A DNA stretch of 64,000 bases from Mytilus californianus (Eukaryota; Mollusca; Bivalvia; Mytilida; Mytilidae), in assembly GCF_021869535.1 (NCBI RefSeq), contig NW_026262690.1:16579001-16643000 (forward strand), read 5' to 3'. Shown here in pieces: positions 22,873 to 33,479 of this stretch. Every line of letters starts with the position of its first letter. Position 1 is the first letter of the stretch. The notes beneath the pieces were generated by a model, which was not told the origin of the DNA, ran no database searches, and saw nothing but the letters and a program-made list of their open reading frames with translations. The position numbers and the translations under genes were made by a program.

Positions 22873-24297
22873 TTAATAGATCCATGTCATTTTCAGTGCA
22901 TAACAAAAGGATTCAATATGAGGCATCTTAAGCCCACCAGTATCATATGATCCAATTAGAACATTTCTTTTGATTTTATCTGGTTTACCATTCCATAGAA
23001 ACTTAAAAAAAATATTTTCAATTTTCTTAAAATTTTCAAAAGAGGGATTTGGCAATATTGTTAATGACTGAATGAGAATTGGCAATGCTAAAGACTTTAT
23101 GACTGTAATTTTTCCTAGGTATGAAAGATCTTGGTAAATCCAAGTATTTAATAATGCATTTATCTTTTCAATTTTCTCTTCAAAATTATAGGCAGTCTTG
23201 TCGACAGCAAAAAGATCATAGTTTATACCTAAGAGTTTAAATTTCCCTGTCTGATTCCAGTTTAATCTTTCTCCTTGGTGAAATATTTCTTTTGGATGTG
23301 CTTTTGACCCAATCCAAATGGCTTCTGTTTTTTCTAAATTTGCTCGTAAACCAGAACACTCAGAGAACTTTTCTAAAATATATAGAGATTGTTCTAACGA
23401 CTTTTCATCATCATCTAAAGTTAAGGTTGAGTCATCTGCATATTGACTAAGCAAATATTCAGAGTTGTCTATCTTAATACCATTAATATCTGGGTTATTT
23501 TTCATTGCTGCACTCATCAGTTCCAAAGCCAGTATAAAAAGGTAAGGGGATAAAGGATCCCCTTGACGAACCCCTCTTTCTATATTAAAGAAGCTAGAGC
23601 AATGACCATTATTTATGATACAACTTTCGATATTGAAATATAAAGATTTTACCCAATTACAGAAATCAGGACCAAAACCTAAGAATTCAAGTGCTTTATT
23701 TATGAATGACCATTCAAGCGTATCAAATGCTTTTTCAAAATCTAAAAGGAGTAAAAGTCCAGGTATATTTTCTTCTTCAGTTCTTTCTATTAAGTCAAAA
23801 ATAAGTCTTGTACATTCCCCAATGTATCTACCTTTAATAAATCCTAACTGTGTTTCACTAATAATATGTTTGAGCAAGGGTTTAATTCTATTTGCAATAG
23901 ATGCGGAACATATTTTCATATCAACATTTAAAAGGGTGATAGGACGCCAGTTTTTTAAATAAAACTTAGATTTCCCTTCTTTTGGGATGCATGTAACAAT
24001 GCCTTGTCTTTGCGAAATTGATAAAGAGCCTTCTTCAAAGCTATAATTAAAGGAATTAAGTAAATAGAACTTAAGGTCATTCCAGAAAAATTTATAAAAC
24101 TCTGCTGTGTACCCATCTACCCCTGGTGATTTATTATTTTTCATGTTTTTTAAAGCATTCAGACATTCTTGAGTTGATAATTTTCCCTCAGCTTCTAACA
24201 TTTGTTCTTCCGATAGACAATTGATAAAAGAGTTATTTTTGTTGAAAAACATATTTTCATGTTCCATTTTACAAAATGCATTTTTAGATGAGTACAA
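22873..24297 (-). pseudogene. LINE ORF2, reverse-transcriptase part
   Basis: About 474 residues hold the full set of LINE reverse-transcriptase blocks: 'NKSPGVDGYT' (55-64), 'NWRPITLLN' (117-125), 'LLLDFEKAFD' (183-192), 'GVRQGDPLSPYLF' (242-254), the catalytic 'YADD' (286-289) and 'NLEKTEAIWIG' (320-330). Catalytic Asp residues are all present. The frame opens with TTG (Leu) and not a true start. The preceding residues 'ENGDEIFDQFKILEEQRKF' lie in another frame at 24,310-24,389, so a frameshift sits at about 24,300-24,320. It ends at the TAA at 22,873-22,875, and translation would otherwise continue for ~360 codons. Confidence 0.9.
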
Positions 24298-24799
24298 ATT
24301 TTTGTGAATTTTCTCTGTTCTTCCAATATTTTGAATTGATCAAAGATTTCATCTCCATTTTCGCAAATTACATGTATTGCAATAAGCATTTTTTGTGTAT
24401 TTAATTATGCTTGCCTTTATTTGATTGTCTGGCAGACAAAGAATGTTGAGTTCAAATGGAAATGAAATACTTTTATCTCCCTGAACAATTAATGTCAATT
24501 GCCTCAGAAGTACCATATGCTGACAGCTAATTGTTAAAGAGATTTATATATATTAATCAAATGTTTCAATCATCTTACTATACAGTTCATATCATGTACA
24601 TGTATATATGGAGGGTCTGTTTTCAAATTTGTAATACTGGCCAAAATCATGATACAATGTAAATTCAATTATCACTGTCTGTTTCCAAACTGCATTGAGA
24701 TCCGGAAAAATATATGCAAATTACTTCTATTAGATGTAGAATACAAAGGATATAAGGTAGCTGTATTAAAAATACTCAGTACAAAGCTAGTAATGGCGG

Positions 24800-24897
24800 T
24801 AAAACAAGCAGGCAGGGTTCGAACTCACAACCTTGGTGTAGACTAGCTAGTGATTACAATGATAACTACTTAGACCACACGGCCACCGAGGCCCTTT
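24800..24897 (-). mobile_element. SINE head, tRNA-derived, truncated
   Basis: On the minus strand 'gggcctcggtggccgtgt' followed by 'ggtctaagtagtt' resembles a tRNA A-box region (TGGCCNNGTGG), and 'gagttcgaaccc' is a good B box about 50 bp on. The central domain and tail of the full copy at 27,264-27,535 are missing. Only the RNA polymerase III promoter-like head remains. It is not a functional tRNA gene, since no cloverleaf closes around the B box. Confidence 0.7.
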
Positions 24898-24936
24898 AAA
24901 ATGGTAAATACACAAGATGACAAGAAACTTATCATA

Positions 24937-25245
24937 AATACCAGGATTAAACTTTTGTACGCCAGACGCGCGTTCCGTCTTTAAAGTACGCATCAGTGAC
25001 GCTCGAATCCAAAGAATTGAAATCCAAATCAAATACGAAGCTGGAGAGCATTGAAGACTCAAAAGGTTTTGCCAAATGCAGCTAAGGTAATCTATACCTG
25101 GGGGTAGAAAATCCTTAGAATTTCGAAAAATGCAAAGTATTGTTTATAGTTAATTTATAATTATGACCATATCAATGATAACTCATGTCAACACAGAAGT
25201 GCTGTCTACTGGGCTGGTGATACCCTCGGTGAAACCTCCACCTGC
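24937..25245. mobile_element. H-repeat copy with two hammerhead-like cores
   Basis: On the minus strand (25,000-24,960) 'gagcgtca', 'ctgatgcg', 'tactttaaagac', 'ggaacgcgcgtc' and 'tggcgta' follow the hammerhead layout with two core changes (A9 to C, GAAA to GGAA). On the plus strand (25,206-25,235) 'ctactggg', 'ctggtga', 'taccctcggt' and 'gaaac' give a nearly complete core with one change (A6 to G). The order of the two motifs is the same as at 15,660-15,970. The tRNA-head SINE fragment lies ~40 bp upstream. Confidence 0.62.
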
Positions 25246-25679
25246 ACTTGCAATTTTACTATTAAAATATTAAAGTTTTCTGTAAATTAAGGTTATATTC
25301 CATTTTGATTTAGATTTCTTTAGTTTGGGCAAACAAAGCCATGATAAGTTGTTCCTATCCCCTTCGCAAGGAGTGTCAAAATTTTACAAATTTATTCTGC
25401 AAATAACCTTTTATAACTAATAATGAGGTCAACTGATTTAAGCTTACTTACTTTACATCATTTTCTTCTGAAGCTTTACAGACATTACATTCGATTTAGC
25501 GATTGTTGTGTTGCTCTGTTAGATATCTTTAAACACTCCTTTTTGAACAAAACGATATGTTACATATACAGCACATGTATTTTTTTCTGCTTTTATGTAG
25601 ATAGAGGTTGATTCTTGGAGGTAAATTTTTCGTCATTTGAAGGTTAAGATAAAAGATTAAAGTAGAAATATCTTTGTTT

Positions 25680-26265
25680 CAATTATTAATAATAGCCGAA
25701 TTTTTAAATAATGTTTCGTTTTTAGCAGTCACTTTGGTCCAGTCAAAATAAGCTCAAAAACATGACTGATGTATAATTGACAAAACAATAATTCAACCTC
25801 AATTGAATCCGTATTCCTGTTACCTTCAAATTAACCCCTTAGCTGGAAATAGATTATGCATGTAATAGGCGTGCTCAGCTGTCAAAAGGAAAAGAATGTC
25901 AATATTGAAAATGAAAAAAGGGAGAATCACTTCGTTGACAGATTTTATCCACAAATATTTATACATATACAGGTAAAAACGATGATTAACACATTTTTGT
26001 AACCAAAAACATGAAATATATTTATATCTAAATGTATGTTTATATCAAGTTATATGACTATCGACTGTCTTCGTAGGTCATCTCGAAGGTTAATTATATA
26101 GCGTCTAAATAACACACGAAATGCTGATACATATTATCGAGTCCATGCACTGTTGTTTATTTTAGACTTTTTGTAATTCGGATATACGTTTTAGTATGTT
26201 ATCAATCAAAAATGAGATTTTAAGTCAAATCGGTTTGCATAAATGTGACAGATAATGCCCCTTAA
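25680..26265 (+). mobile_element. MITE-like ~600-bp repeat, diverged copy
   Basis: Blocks such as 'caaaataagctcaaaaac', 'gattaacacatttttgta', 'cacgaaatgctgatacat', 'attatcgagtccatgcac' and 'ggatatacgttttagta' occur in the same order at 41,575-42,197. The right end 'gataatgcccctta' matches the better preserved end at 42,185. The left inverted end is not recognisable here. Confidence 0.75.
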
Positions 26266-26519
26266 ATGTGCACTTTTCTAGGTAAAGGGTCATCATCTCT
26301 TAATACCGAATTTCGTTTAGATCCTTCTGTGTTTTTTTTACTTATCAAATAAATAAGTGTCGCAAAAGTCCTTTGCAGTCTGTTTAGGTAAGCTGAGATG
26401 ATACAGGTCATTATATTCTTTTAAAATCCTTTTTAATTTTCTTTCATCTACAAAGGTTCACTAAGATCTGTTCCTTTTCCTGTTTGGTTAAGATATCAAA
26501 CGATGCTTTACTCTCTCTA

Positions 26520-26990
26520 AATATGAAAATAAGAAGATGTGATATGATTGCCAATGCAACAACTTTCCACCAAAGACCAAATGACATAGAAGTTAACAAC
26601 TAAAGGTTACCGTAAGGCCTTCAACAGTGAGCAAACTCATAGTAAGCTATAACAGGCCCCGAAATGATAAATGTAAAACAATTCAAACGAAAAACATAAC
26701 GACCTTATTTACAAAACAATAAACGAAAAAACATGTATGATATACAGCAACAAACGACAAGCACTGAAATACAGGCTCCTGACTTTAAATATGCACATAT
26801 ATAATGTGGTGGGGGGTTAACATGTTTGCTGGTGCCAAACCCCTCCCCTAACTCCGGACAGTGGTGTAACGGTACGAAATAAGAACAAACTATAAATATC
26901 AGTTGAAAATGGCTTAACACATCAGATTGATACAAAGCACATAAAACCCTAACAAAAACACAAATACACAAAGTACAGATCTGAAAATAC
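26520..26990 (-). mobile_element. R-A family, diverged long copy
   Basis: It starts with 'aagaagatgtgatatgat', passes 'gtaaaacaattcaaacga' and 'acgacaagcactgaaata', then 'ggtgccaaacccctcccc' and 'agtggtgtaacggta'. It extends further into the family 5' part than the copies at 9.9 and 20.3 kb, and matches the extension of 18,780-19,000. Confidence 0.65.
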
Positions 26991-27263
26991 TGGCAGTTAC
27001 TGACAGGTAGTTTAAATCCAATAACAGCTAATAAAAAATCATGTGTCTAAGATTGAAATATCGATCAGTACACATATTAATACTTATACCGATAAATATA
27101 ATATACAAAGATTTACAAACAGTGTTAAATTAGTAACCTATTAGAATAACTTTATTCAAAGGATCGATAGGTTTACCCAAATTGTATCATTTGCTTTTTA
27201 TTTGACGATTGTTGTTTTTATTTCAATTTTTTATGATCTTGAAAGCGTTCACTTTGTCTAGAT

Positions 27264-27535
27264 TGATTGATTGATTGTTGGTGTTTAATGCCAATTTCAA
27301 CACTCTTTACTATATTTGGGTTTTTATTGATGGAGACAGCCCAGGGTAGAACAAAGGACCTTGGGCAAATCTGGCAAGCATAGTCTATCAAGATTAGAGT
27401 CGAATGTACCTGACACAAGTAGGGTTCGAACTCATAACCTCACTGTTGAAAGGTTCGGACTCACAACCTCGCTGTTGACAGACTGGTGATTTTCCATGTA
27501 GATGAGCTACTAAGACCACTCGGCAACCGAGGCCC
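27264..27535 (-). mobile_element. tRNA-derived SINE with (AATC)n tail and duplicated B box
   Basis: Read on the minus strand the element begins 'ggcctcggttgccgagtg' plus 'gtctta' (A box), carries a B box 'gttcgaaccc', has a central domain with 'ccaaggtcctttgttcta' and 'accctgggctgtctccat', and ends 'ggcattaaacaccaacaa' followed by four CAAT repeats. This layout fits the molluscan V/Deu-type SINEs; the RUDI family is a possible match, but I have not compared it. The B-box segment is tandemly duplicated with a 29-bp period (plus-strand 27,423 'ggttcgaactcataac' and 27,452 'ggttcggactcacaac'). Confidence 0.85.
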
Positions 27536-27539
27536 CTCC

Positions 27540-28640
27540 CCCTACCCTTTTGGCTTAATATTGGCCATAGGTGTGTATAGAATGGTAGACCTTTTGTCTT
27601 TAGAGGTTTTTCGAGGAAATTTAAATCCATGCATAAAGCCAATCTCTGACGGTATAAGATATATCTCCAATAGAAATACGTTATCTGAAGAACAAACCAT
27701 GTAACAGCCAACACATACAATTTGAAAGAATTTATTTTTCTTATTAAAAGCATGACATTTTGATTCCATCATTTTGAAGTTTGTTGATCAAAGATATTTT
27801 GTTTTTGGTGGGTGTAATTATTATTCTATTCAGTCAATTTGTTTTGTCAAATTCAGTACAATTTAACCAATATTTTCGTTATTTATTCGTTTCTTTTTTC
27901 TTTCAACTACCAACAGAAAATAGATGTTTGGTATTTGTATCTTTATTTACATCACAAGAATAACATAAATTAAATTATTTAAGACTTTAAACACCGAATG
28001 ACCCTTGATATATTCAAATTTGATTGGAATACTTATTACGCCTCGCATTTAACGGATTCCAAAATCTACTAAGTTCTATTTTTATTGCAACAATTTAGTC
28101 TTATATCATTTTCTCGACCATTAAATTGTCATAGATGTCAATAAAAATTGTCCCCTTCCATAAATATTTACTGCGATAAACAGAAAAAATCTACTAGAAG
28201 GAAGACAAACGACGCTAGGGTTATCGAGTTCATGGCAAACTTCATATGATGCATCACAAACATAGTAATTATAGATTTTAAACTAGGTGTTTTCATATTT
28301 TATTTAAGACAAACAAAAACAGATTAAGGATATTTTTAACTTTAAACAAAATATCATATATTGCCGATATTGTAATGTTTATAGTGAATTTGTTAAAAAT
28401 ACAAACATCGGTAAACAAGTACCAGTGCGTGGACTACTTTGCGGTTTTTCTTATAAAATGAATAGAGGAAATATCAATAACAAACTATTAAACTAGATAG
28501 AATTTTTTAAGAAATGTAAGGCATTGATCAATTTTGATATTTATGGGGTAAAGGGACATGGTTTTTTTGCGGGACAAAAAGTTGTTTAAACTTTAATCAA
28601 GATAAGATATAATTCAATAACAAAAATCATATGCGTTCTT
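27540..28640. other. No gene recognised
   Basis: A+T-rich sequence with short random open frames. No repeat shared with the rest of the window was noticed. Confidence 0.45.
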
Positions 28641-28649
28641 TCAAATATT

Positions 28650-28720
28650 TGGTTGTGAACGTTCCTGGTGAAGGTTAATCCAGAAAAGCGCTTCATACGC
28701 ATACCATTTATAAAGTGATA
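28650..28720 (+). mobile_element. Isolated hammerhead-like H-repeat motif
   Basis: 'gaacgttc', 'ctggtga', 'aggttaatcca', 'gaaaagcgc' and 'ttcatacgcatac' follow each other at 28,657-28,702. This is the plus-strand version of the minus-strand motif at 15,705-15,682. The hammerhead-like partner core of the other type is not present nearby. Confidence 0.5.
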
Positions 28721-29436
28721 TTTTCTTTTTTATCACGAAGTAATAATTAGACCTTTCTTCTAAGTAAGTGGCATTTATTGTCGTCCCAGTCCTCTAATTT
28801 AGTTCAAATCACAAATTATTGTGCGTTCGTTAATGTAAGGAGATCGTCATAGACTTGTGTTAGTTTTTTTCCAAATTTGTCATCCAGTGCAGAACATGGT
28901 TTATTTGAAGCTAATTTTCCGTATGCAATAACCGATATTGTTCAGTTAAGTTTTGTTTGTTTGTGTTTCTATTTTGATGCCACAAATTGAGATACAAGCA
29001 GGGTATATAAAAGTCATAAAACTATTGTCATCCTCTTGACATGTGCTATAAGATGCTGTAACTTTATGTACCAATGCAATAAGGTTGGTTTTGTTATAAG
29101 ACATTTTAAATTAAACAACATTCTACTCTTTTAAGTTAATAGCTTTATAAAAAGAAGTTCGCCTCACATTATCAGTTAGAACAGGCTAATAATTACTCGT
29201 TCATTATTAGACAACATCATTCGTCTGTCGGAATATTCTGGATTCGATACGCAAATCTATTTAATAACATGTATATGCTCAGGCAAATAGGGATTATGGA
29301 TACTAGAGCACATCTTGCAATGCTTTCTAATCAGTCAAAATTTACATCTACTTCTAATATTCCCCCAAATCAACAATATATTAACGTTACAAAATTCCAA
29401 AACATTAAAGATTAATACACTAGTAAACTAATTTTG

Positions 29437-29720
29437 AACCGAAACGGTCATTGTGATCTGATCATCTCTTAAAAGACTGAAAAATTTATGTTCAGTCATT
29501 TTCAGTCTATCAGTCATTTTTTAAAACTTATCAACTGTGGTTTATAAAGTACTGTTTCCCACAATTCGCTTGCTGTCAATTAAGATTTCTTAGTCTTTGT
29601 TCAGACGCTTCAGTTGGTGTTATTTACCTGTACAAAACTACAACATACAGAATTTTCTGAAAAGGTACTGACCAGTAATGGATTGACTGCAACCAAAATA
29701 TCTAAACAGCATTTGATTTA
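29437..29720. mobile_element. MITE, diverged copy of 19,086-19,404
   Basis: It begins 'gaaacggtcattgtgatc' and is rich in 'actgaa'/'ttcagt' ('ttatgttcagtcatttt', 'cagtctatcagtcatt'). The right terminal repeat is not clear. Confidence 0.45.
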
Positions 29721-30149
29721 CTGTAAGAACATATGAAAAAAAATTTGGCTAGCTAGCACATCATACCATTGGAAACTCTGCATATAAAGTCTGATAAATT
29801 TTCCGATCGTCACTTCAAAAATAAATATAAGATGTAGTGATATTGCAATGATATAACTATCCAGCTAAAGATTACAGTACAATGATGTGAAAACCAAAGG
29901 CAATCAATGCACTACTGAATATTTGCTTGGGACAGCTATTGCAAAATGGTGCTTAGAAAAGTGCATGTATGCTCTTACTTGAAACAGGGGTTTAACAGTG
30001 CAACATTTAACAAACTGTAAGAATACGCTGGAAGTCTTGACTTATCAGATTTGTATTCAGCACAAACAAACTAACAAAACAACAAAGATAGGAGTGCTGA
30101 TTTAAAATACTCTCAAAAACCTTAAATATCAACAACTCAATAAAATGTG

Positions 30150-30245
30150 CTAGGCTGTACTTTGACCTATAATTGTTTCCTTTTACACATTGTGACTTGG
30201 ATGGGGAGTTGTCTCATTGGCACTCATACCACATCTTTTTATTTC
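30150..30245 (+). mobile_element. R-A family, 3' terminal fragment
   Basis: It runs from 'gctgtactttgacctata' to 'cataccacatctttttat'. Only the last ~95 bp of the family are present, as at 8,930-9,030. This supports truncation from one side. Confidence 0.75.
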
Positions 30246-30689
30246 CATTTGAAATTATTAGGCTGAAATGTTATTTGTACATAATTATGCAACATATTTA
30301 GAGCAAAACTGTCCTAAGCAGTCTGGGAACAGATCGACATTAATGGCGCATTATGCAATGCAAATGTATATGTGTAGACAGGATGTAAAATCAAATGTGT
30401 TAATTGCAATGTAGGAATGCATGTTAATGGGAAAGGACATCAATGTTATAAACCAATAATGACAATATTCTGAGATCTTACAACAATGTTGAATTGGTAA
30501 CTTTTAACAAGCAAATGTAGACATTCATGCAAAAAGCTTTCAAAAATATGATGCAAAGTTCAATAATGATGTAGTGACTTCGTTTACAACAATTGATATA
30601 CATTTTACATCTATGAAAATAACACTTTATTAACATTTTTAAATCAATGGATATATAAATACTTGAAGATATATGTCAAAATGAAACCT

Positions 30690-31140
30690 AAAAATGATAG
30701 CTCAATTCACCAAAGGGTTGGAAGATAAAAAGATTTTTAATAATTTATAAATTTATCAACGAAGAATTGAGCATATAAATGTTAAAGGTAATGTCTGATG
30801 ATACTCTCGGGTACTTGTTGTTCACAAGCAGCGGTATTGACCCAGTGCTACGAAATGAAAATATTGGTGCGTCCCTACCGCTATTCTGTCTTTACCTTCA
30901 TCAGGAACGCTCAAACCCAAAAACTTAGAAGCTAAGGATGTATAAGTACTAAATGAGCCAAATGATCAAAAGGGACCTAAAAACAATAGTCAAATCCACC
31001 TTGTGTCTATTTTGCCTGAAGTAGTAAAAACATTATGTCATGTTAGAACGTAGGCAATGACTACTTAGCTGATGATACCCACGGGAGTCAATAGTCCACC
31101 AGCAGCTTTATCGAACCATTGCTAAAAAATAAAAGGACAC
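30690..31140. mobile_element. H-repeat, partial tandem dimer with hammerhead-like cores
   Basis: 'ctgatgatactctcgggt' at 30,795 and 'ctgatgatacccacggga' at 31,069 are 274 bp apart. Between them lies the minus-strand motif (30,904-30,879: 'ctgatga', 'aggtaaagaca', 'gaatagcg'). The first copy is followed by 'ttgacccagtgct' (30,837-30,849). In the relatives the sequence before the core is 'actggg', so 'cccagt' could pair with it as hammerhead stem I. Neither copy keeps a clean GAAA after stem II. Tandem ~275-bp units with such cores resemble retrozyme-like elements. Confidence 0.6.
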
Positions 31141-31284
31141 TTTATAAGTTGTTTAAAGCGGTCTCTGCACTTTTTAGAAATTCTTTTAAACTCTTAAAAT
31201 TTGAAACTGAAGGATGTAAACATCATTGCGTAATTGCATCTTTTGATAAGCTATTTTAAAGAACAAGTTTAGCCAGTGCTCTCT

Positions 31285-31350
31285 TCTTATATTTGATTCG
31301 AGCGCCACTGATGGGTCATCTATGTAGTCGAAACGCACTTCTGGTGTACC
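31285..31350 (+). mobile_element. Isolated hammerhead-like motif, well-preserved core
   Basis: 'ttcgagcgcca' is followed by 'ctgatgg', 'gtcatctatgtagtc' and 'gaaacgcac', then 'ttctggtgtacc' (31,308-31,342). The GAAAC box is intact. The seventh core base is G instead of A, and the stem II pairing is weakened on the 3' side. It is the plus-strand counterpart of the motif at 25,000-24,960. Confidence 0.55.
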
Positions 31351-32099
31351 AAGTTATAAGCCTGGTATTCTTAATGAGCTTGTTATATCGTCTTACGTTC
31401 CGATTAATTTTGGCGCTATTAACTCCCTTCAAGGATTATCTCTATTATTTATTTCGGATCGAAATATACATTTATGACAGCAGATCTCTTTCATGAGCAT
31501 TCGATTTGGTGCTATTAATCAATGTGTTTTATTCTATAAATATAATAGTTTCACAGTTTGCATGGTATAAAGAAATGCTCTGCCCAACTGAACTACCATG
31601 TAAAACATCATTTCGACAGGTCGTGCACCTTCATATTTCAAGCATTAAAATAATCCAATCAAGCATTGCTATTTACTGCAAAACCCCTGCAATACTTTAC
31701 AATTGTAGCCAACTAATATCGTCAATTTATACATTAGTACTCGTATCTAATTATATTTTAATGGTGCTTTAATTGTCAAAAAAAATAATATGTCTCAATA
31801 TAGAGAAAGGAAATTGAAAAACGATGTTCAAATATAAAGAGAGAAACAAATACATGAATGTAATTTCAATTACAATAGCCATTTTAGTTCAAGTTCTGTT
31901 AAAATTGGAAATAGGATCGTAAAATAATGTAGTTTTATTTTGTCCTAATTTAGAATTTCCATTTCTTTAAAAAGATACCGACGGCAATTAATTAATTTTC
32001 GATTTAACTCTATATTACAAGAGGAGTGTTTATGACAATAAATGCTTCTGGACGAAGGGTAATTTCAAGCTTATCATTATGTTTTGTACATATTTTAAT

Positions 32100-32530
32100 T
32101 AAAATCAGTGTACCTAAAGGCATTTAATTTACTTTGTATATAATTGTATGTCTCTGTCCTGAGTGTTCTTGCGTTTAGTTGTAATGTATTCCTGTCACGT
32201 AATGCTGTCATTTTAGCGGTATTTTTAACATTGCCATATAAGTGGGAGGTTTGGCTAGCCATAAAACCAGGTTCAACCCACCATTTTTTCTTAAGTCATT
32301 TCGGCCAAAATTGAATGTCATTTATATGACAGTTGTTATCAAATACCCTGTTTCTATGCATGGTGGCGTTTGTGGCAGTTCAGTGTTTATGTTGTTCCGT
32401 TGTTTTCCTTTTATAGATGATGTGTTTCCTTCGGTTTTGGTTTGTGACCCGGATTTGTTTCAGTTAAATCGATTTATGAATATTGAACAGCGGTATACTA
32501 CTGTTGCCTTTATTGCCCAGCTCTATCACC
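32100..32530 (+). mobile_element. Dispersed repeat family R-D
   Basis: It contains 'cattttagcggtattttt', 'ggttcaacccaccatttt', 'ttgttccgttgttttcct', 'gtgacccggatttgtttc' and ends with 'cggtatactactgttgcc'. These blocks are the complement of 10,215-10,545. The 124-residue open frame over it is the repeat read as protein. Confidence 0.75.
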
Positions 32531-32614
32531 TTTCCATAAACACTTTTTATAGTTTAGAGAAAACGCGTATATTTATATGTAAAATTATCATGGACAAAAA
32601 GGGTAAAAATCAAT

Positions 32615-33200
32615 AATCAAGGGCTATAACTTATATAATGAGTCGACTGACAAGTTCGACTAGTTGACAAATTTGTAGACCTAGACCAGCTGATCATATT
32701 TGCTTACAAACTTTTCTCTATCTTTTATAGTTATTAAGATCATACGCAAAAAATGGTAACAATCGTAAATTTATGGGTAAAACTCCTTTGAGGCGTCGAC
32801 TAACAATTTCGGTCTTGTTAAATTATTTGTAGATCCCATCTTAATGGTCATATGTGCCGTTCAAAGTTTCTTTCGATCTTTCAAAAATAAAAGACTAAAA
32901 CCCTAAAAAATGTAAAAATCGTTCTTCAAGAGCAATAACGTCCTTAAGGACTGTCTGACAATTTTGGCCGAAATAACCAATATGCAGATCTTGCCATTCT
33001 GAACGTTTTGTATCAATAACGGTTTTCAAAATATTACACATCACTTGTATTTAATCCCTATGTTCTTTGTCTAGTCTTGGCGGTCATACTGCAGGATCAT
33101 CGGATACATTTGTAAATGATAACGGACGATGACAGACGACGGACGCCAAGTGATGGCAAAAGCTCACATTGGCCTCTTTGGCAGGTTAGCTAAAATTGCT
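32615..33200. repeat. Bivalve-type tandem-repeat element, three ~155-bp units
   Basis: Units open with 'gggctataacttatataa' (32,620), 'gggtaaaactcctttgag' (32,776) and 'gagcaataacgtccttaa' (32,927), each followed by a 'gactgacaa'-like step and 'gtagat'. The run closes with 'acggacgatgacagacga' and 'gctcacattggcctcttt'. The layout of tandem ~155-bp units plus a GAC-rich microsatellite plus a fixed end resembles the composite element at 55.6-60.7 kb, but the sequence differs. It is probably a non-autonomous element with a tandem core. Confidence 0.65.
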
Positions 33201-33479
33201 ACTATGTTTTTTTATAGGATTTCCGATTGACTTTTAAATATATATAGGCACTATTGTTTCCTGTTCTTTGTATGTTGTCTTGTGCTATTTTGTAAAGAGG
33301 AAGCTAGAACATGTATAATTAGGATTGTCATCTTCGACTTTTAACGTTGAATAAATGGAAATTGCAAAGTAGGAATTTTTAACAAGTGGATAAACTTAAA
33401 ACAACATATTGTTTACACCTTATCTACAGCTTGACTTGAGAGAGTGTGGTTCGGAGATTAATCTTTTAATTAATATAAT

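Larger units (their letters stand above)
21690..24395 (-). mobile_element. 5'-truncated Tx1/L1-like LINE
   Basis: The element contains most of ORF2 from upstream of the reverse transcriptase to the C-terminus, followed by a 3' UTR with a stem-loop (21,698-21,736). The apurinic-type endonuclease region and ORF1 are absent, so the 5' boundary is near 24,395. The exact 3' end is uncertain, because no clear poly-A is visible and the A+T-rich (TA)-like sequence near 21,680-21,692 may be the tail. The reading frame is broken by one stop and at least one frameshift. Reverse-transcriptase motif spacing and the C-terminal CCHC knuckle favour the L1/Tx1 group over RTE or Jockey. Confidence 0.85.

Noticed and set aside
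23615-23962. 115-residue plus-strand open frame inside the LINE
   Set aside because: It is the antisense shadow of the reverse-transcriptase ORF.
24800-24897. Candidate tRNA-Leu or tRNA-Ser gene on the minus strand
   Set aside because: A and B boxes are present, but acceptor and anticodon stems do not close and the copy matches the SINE head.
27394-27753. 119-residue minus-strand open frame
   Set aside because: It runs through the SINE head and B boxes, and nothing protein-like remains outside the SINE.
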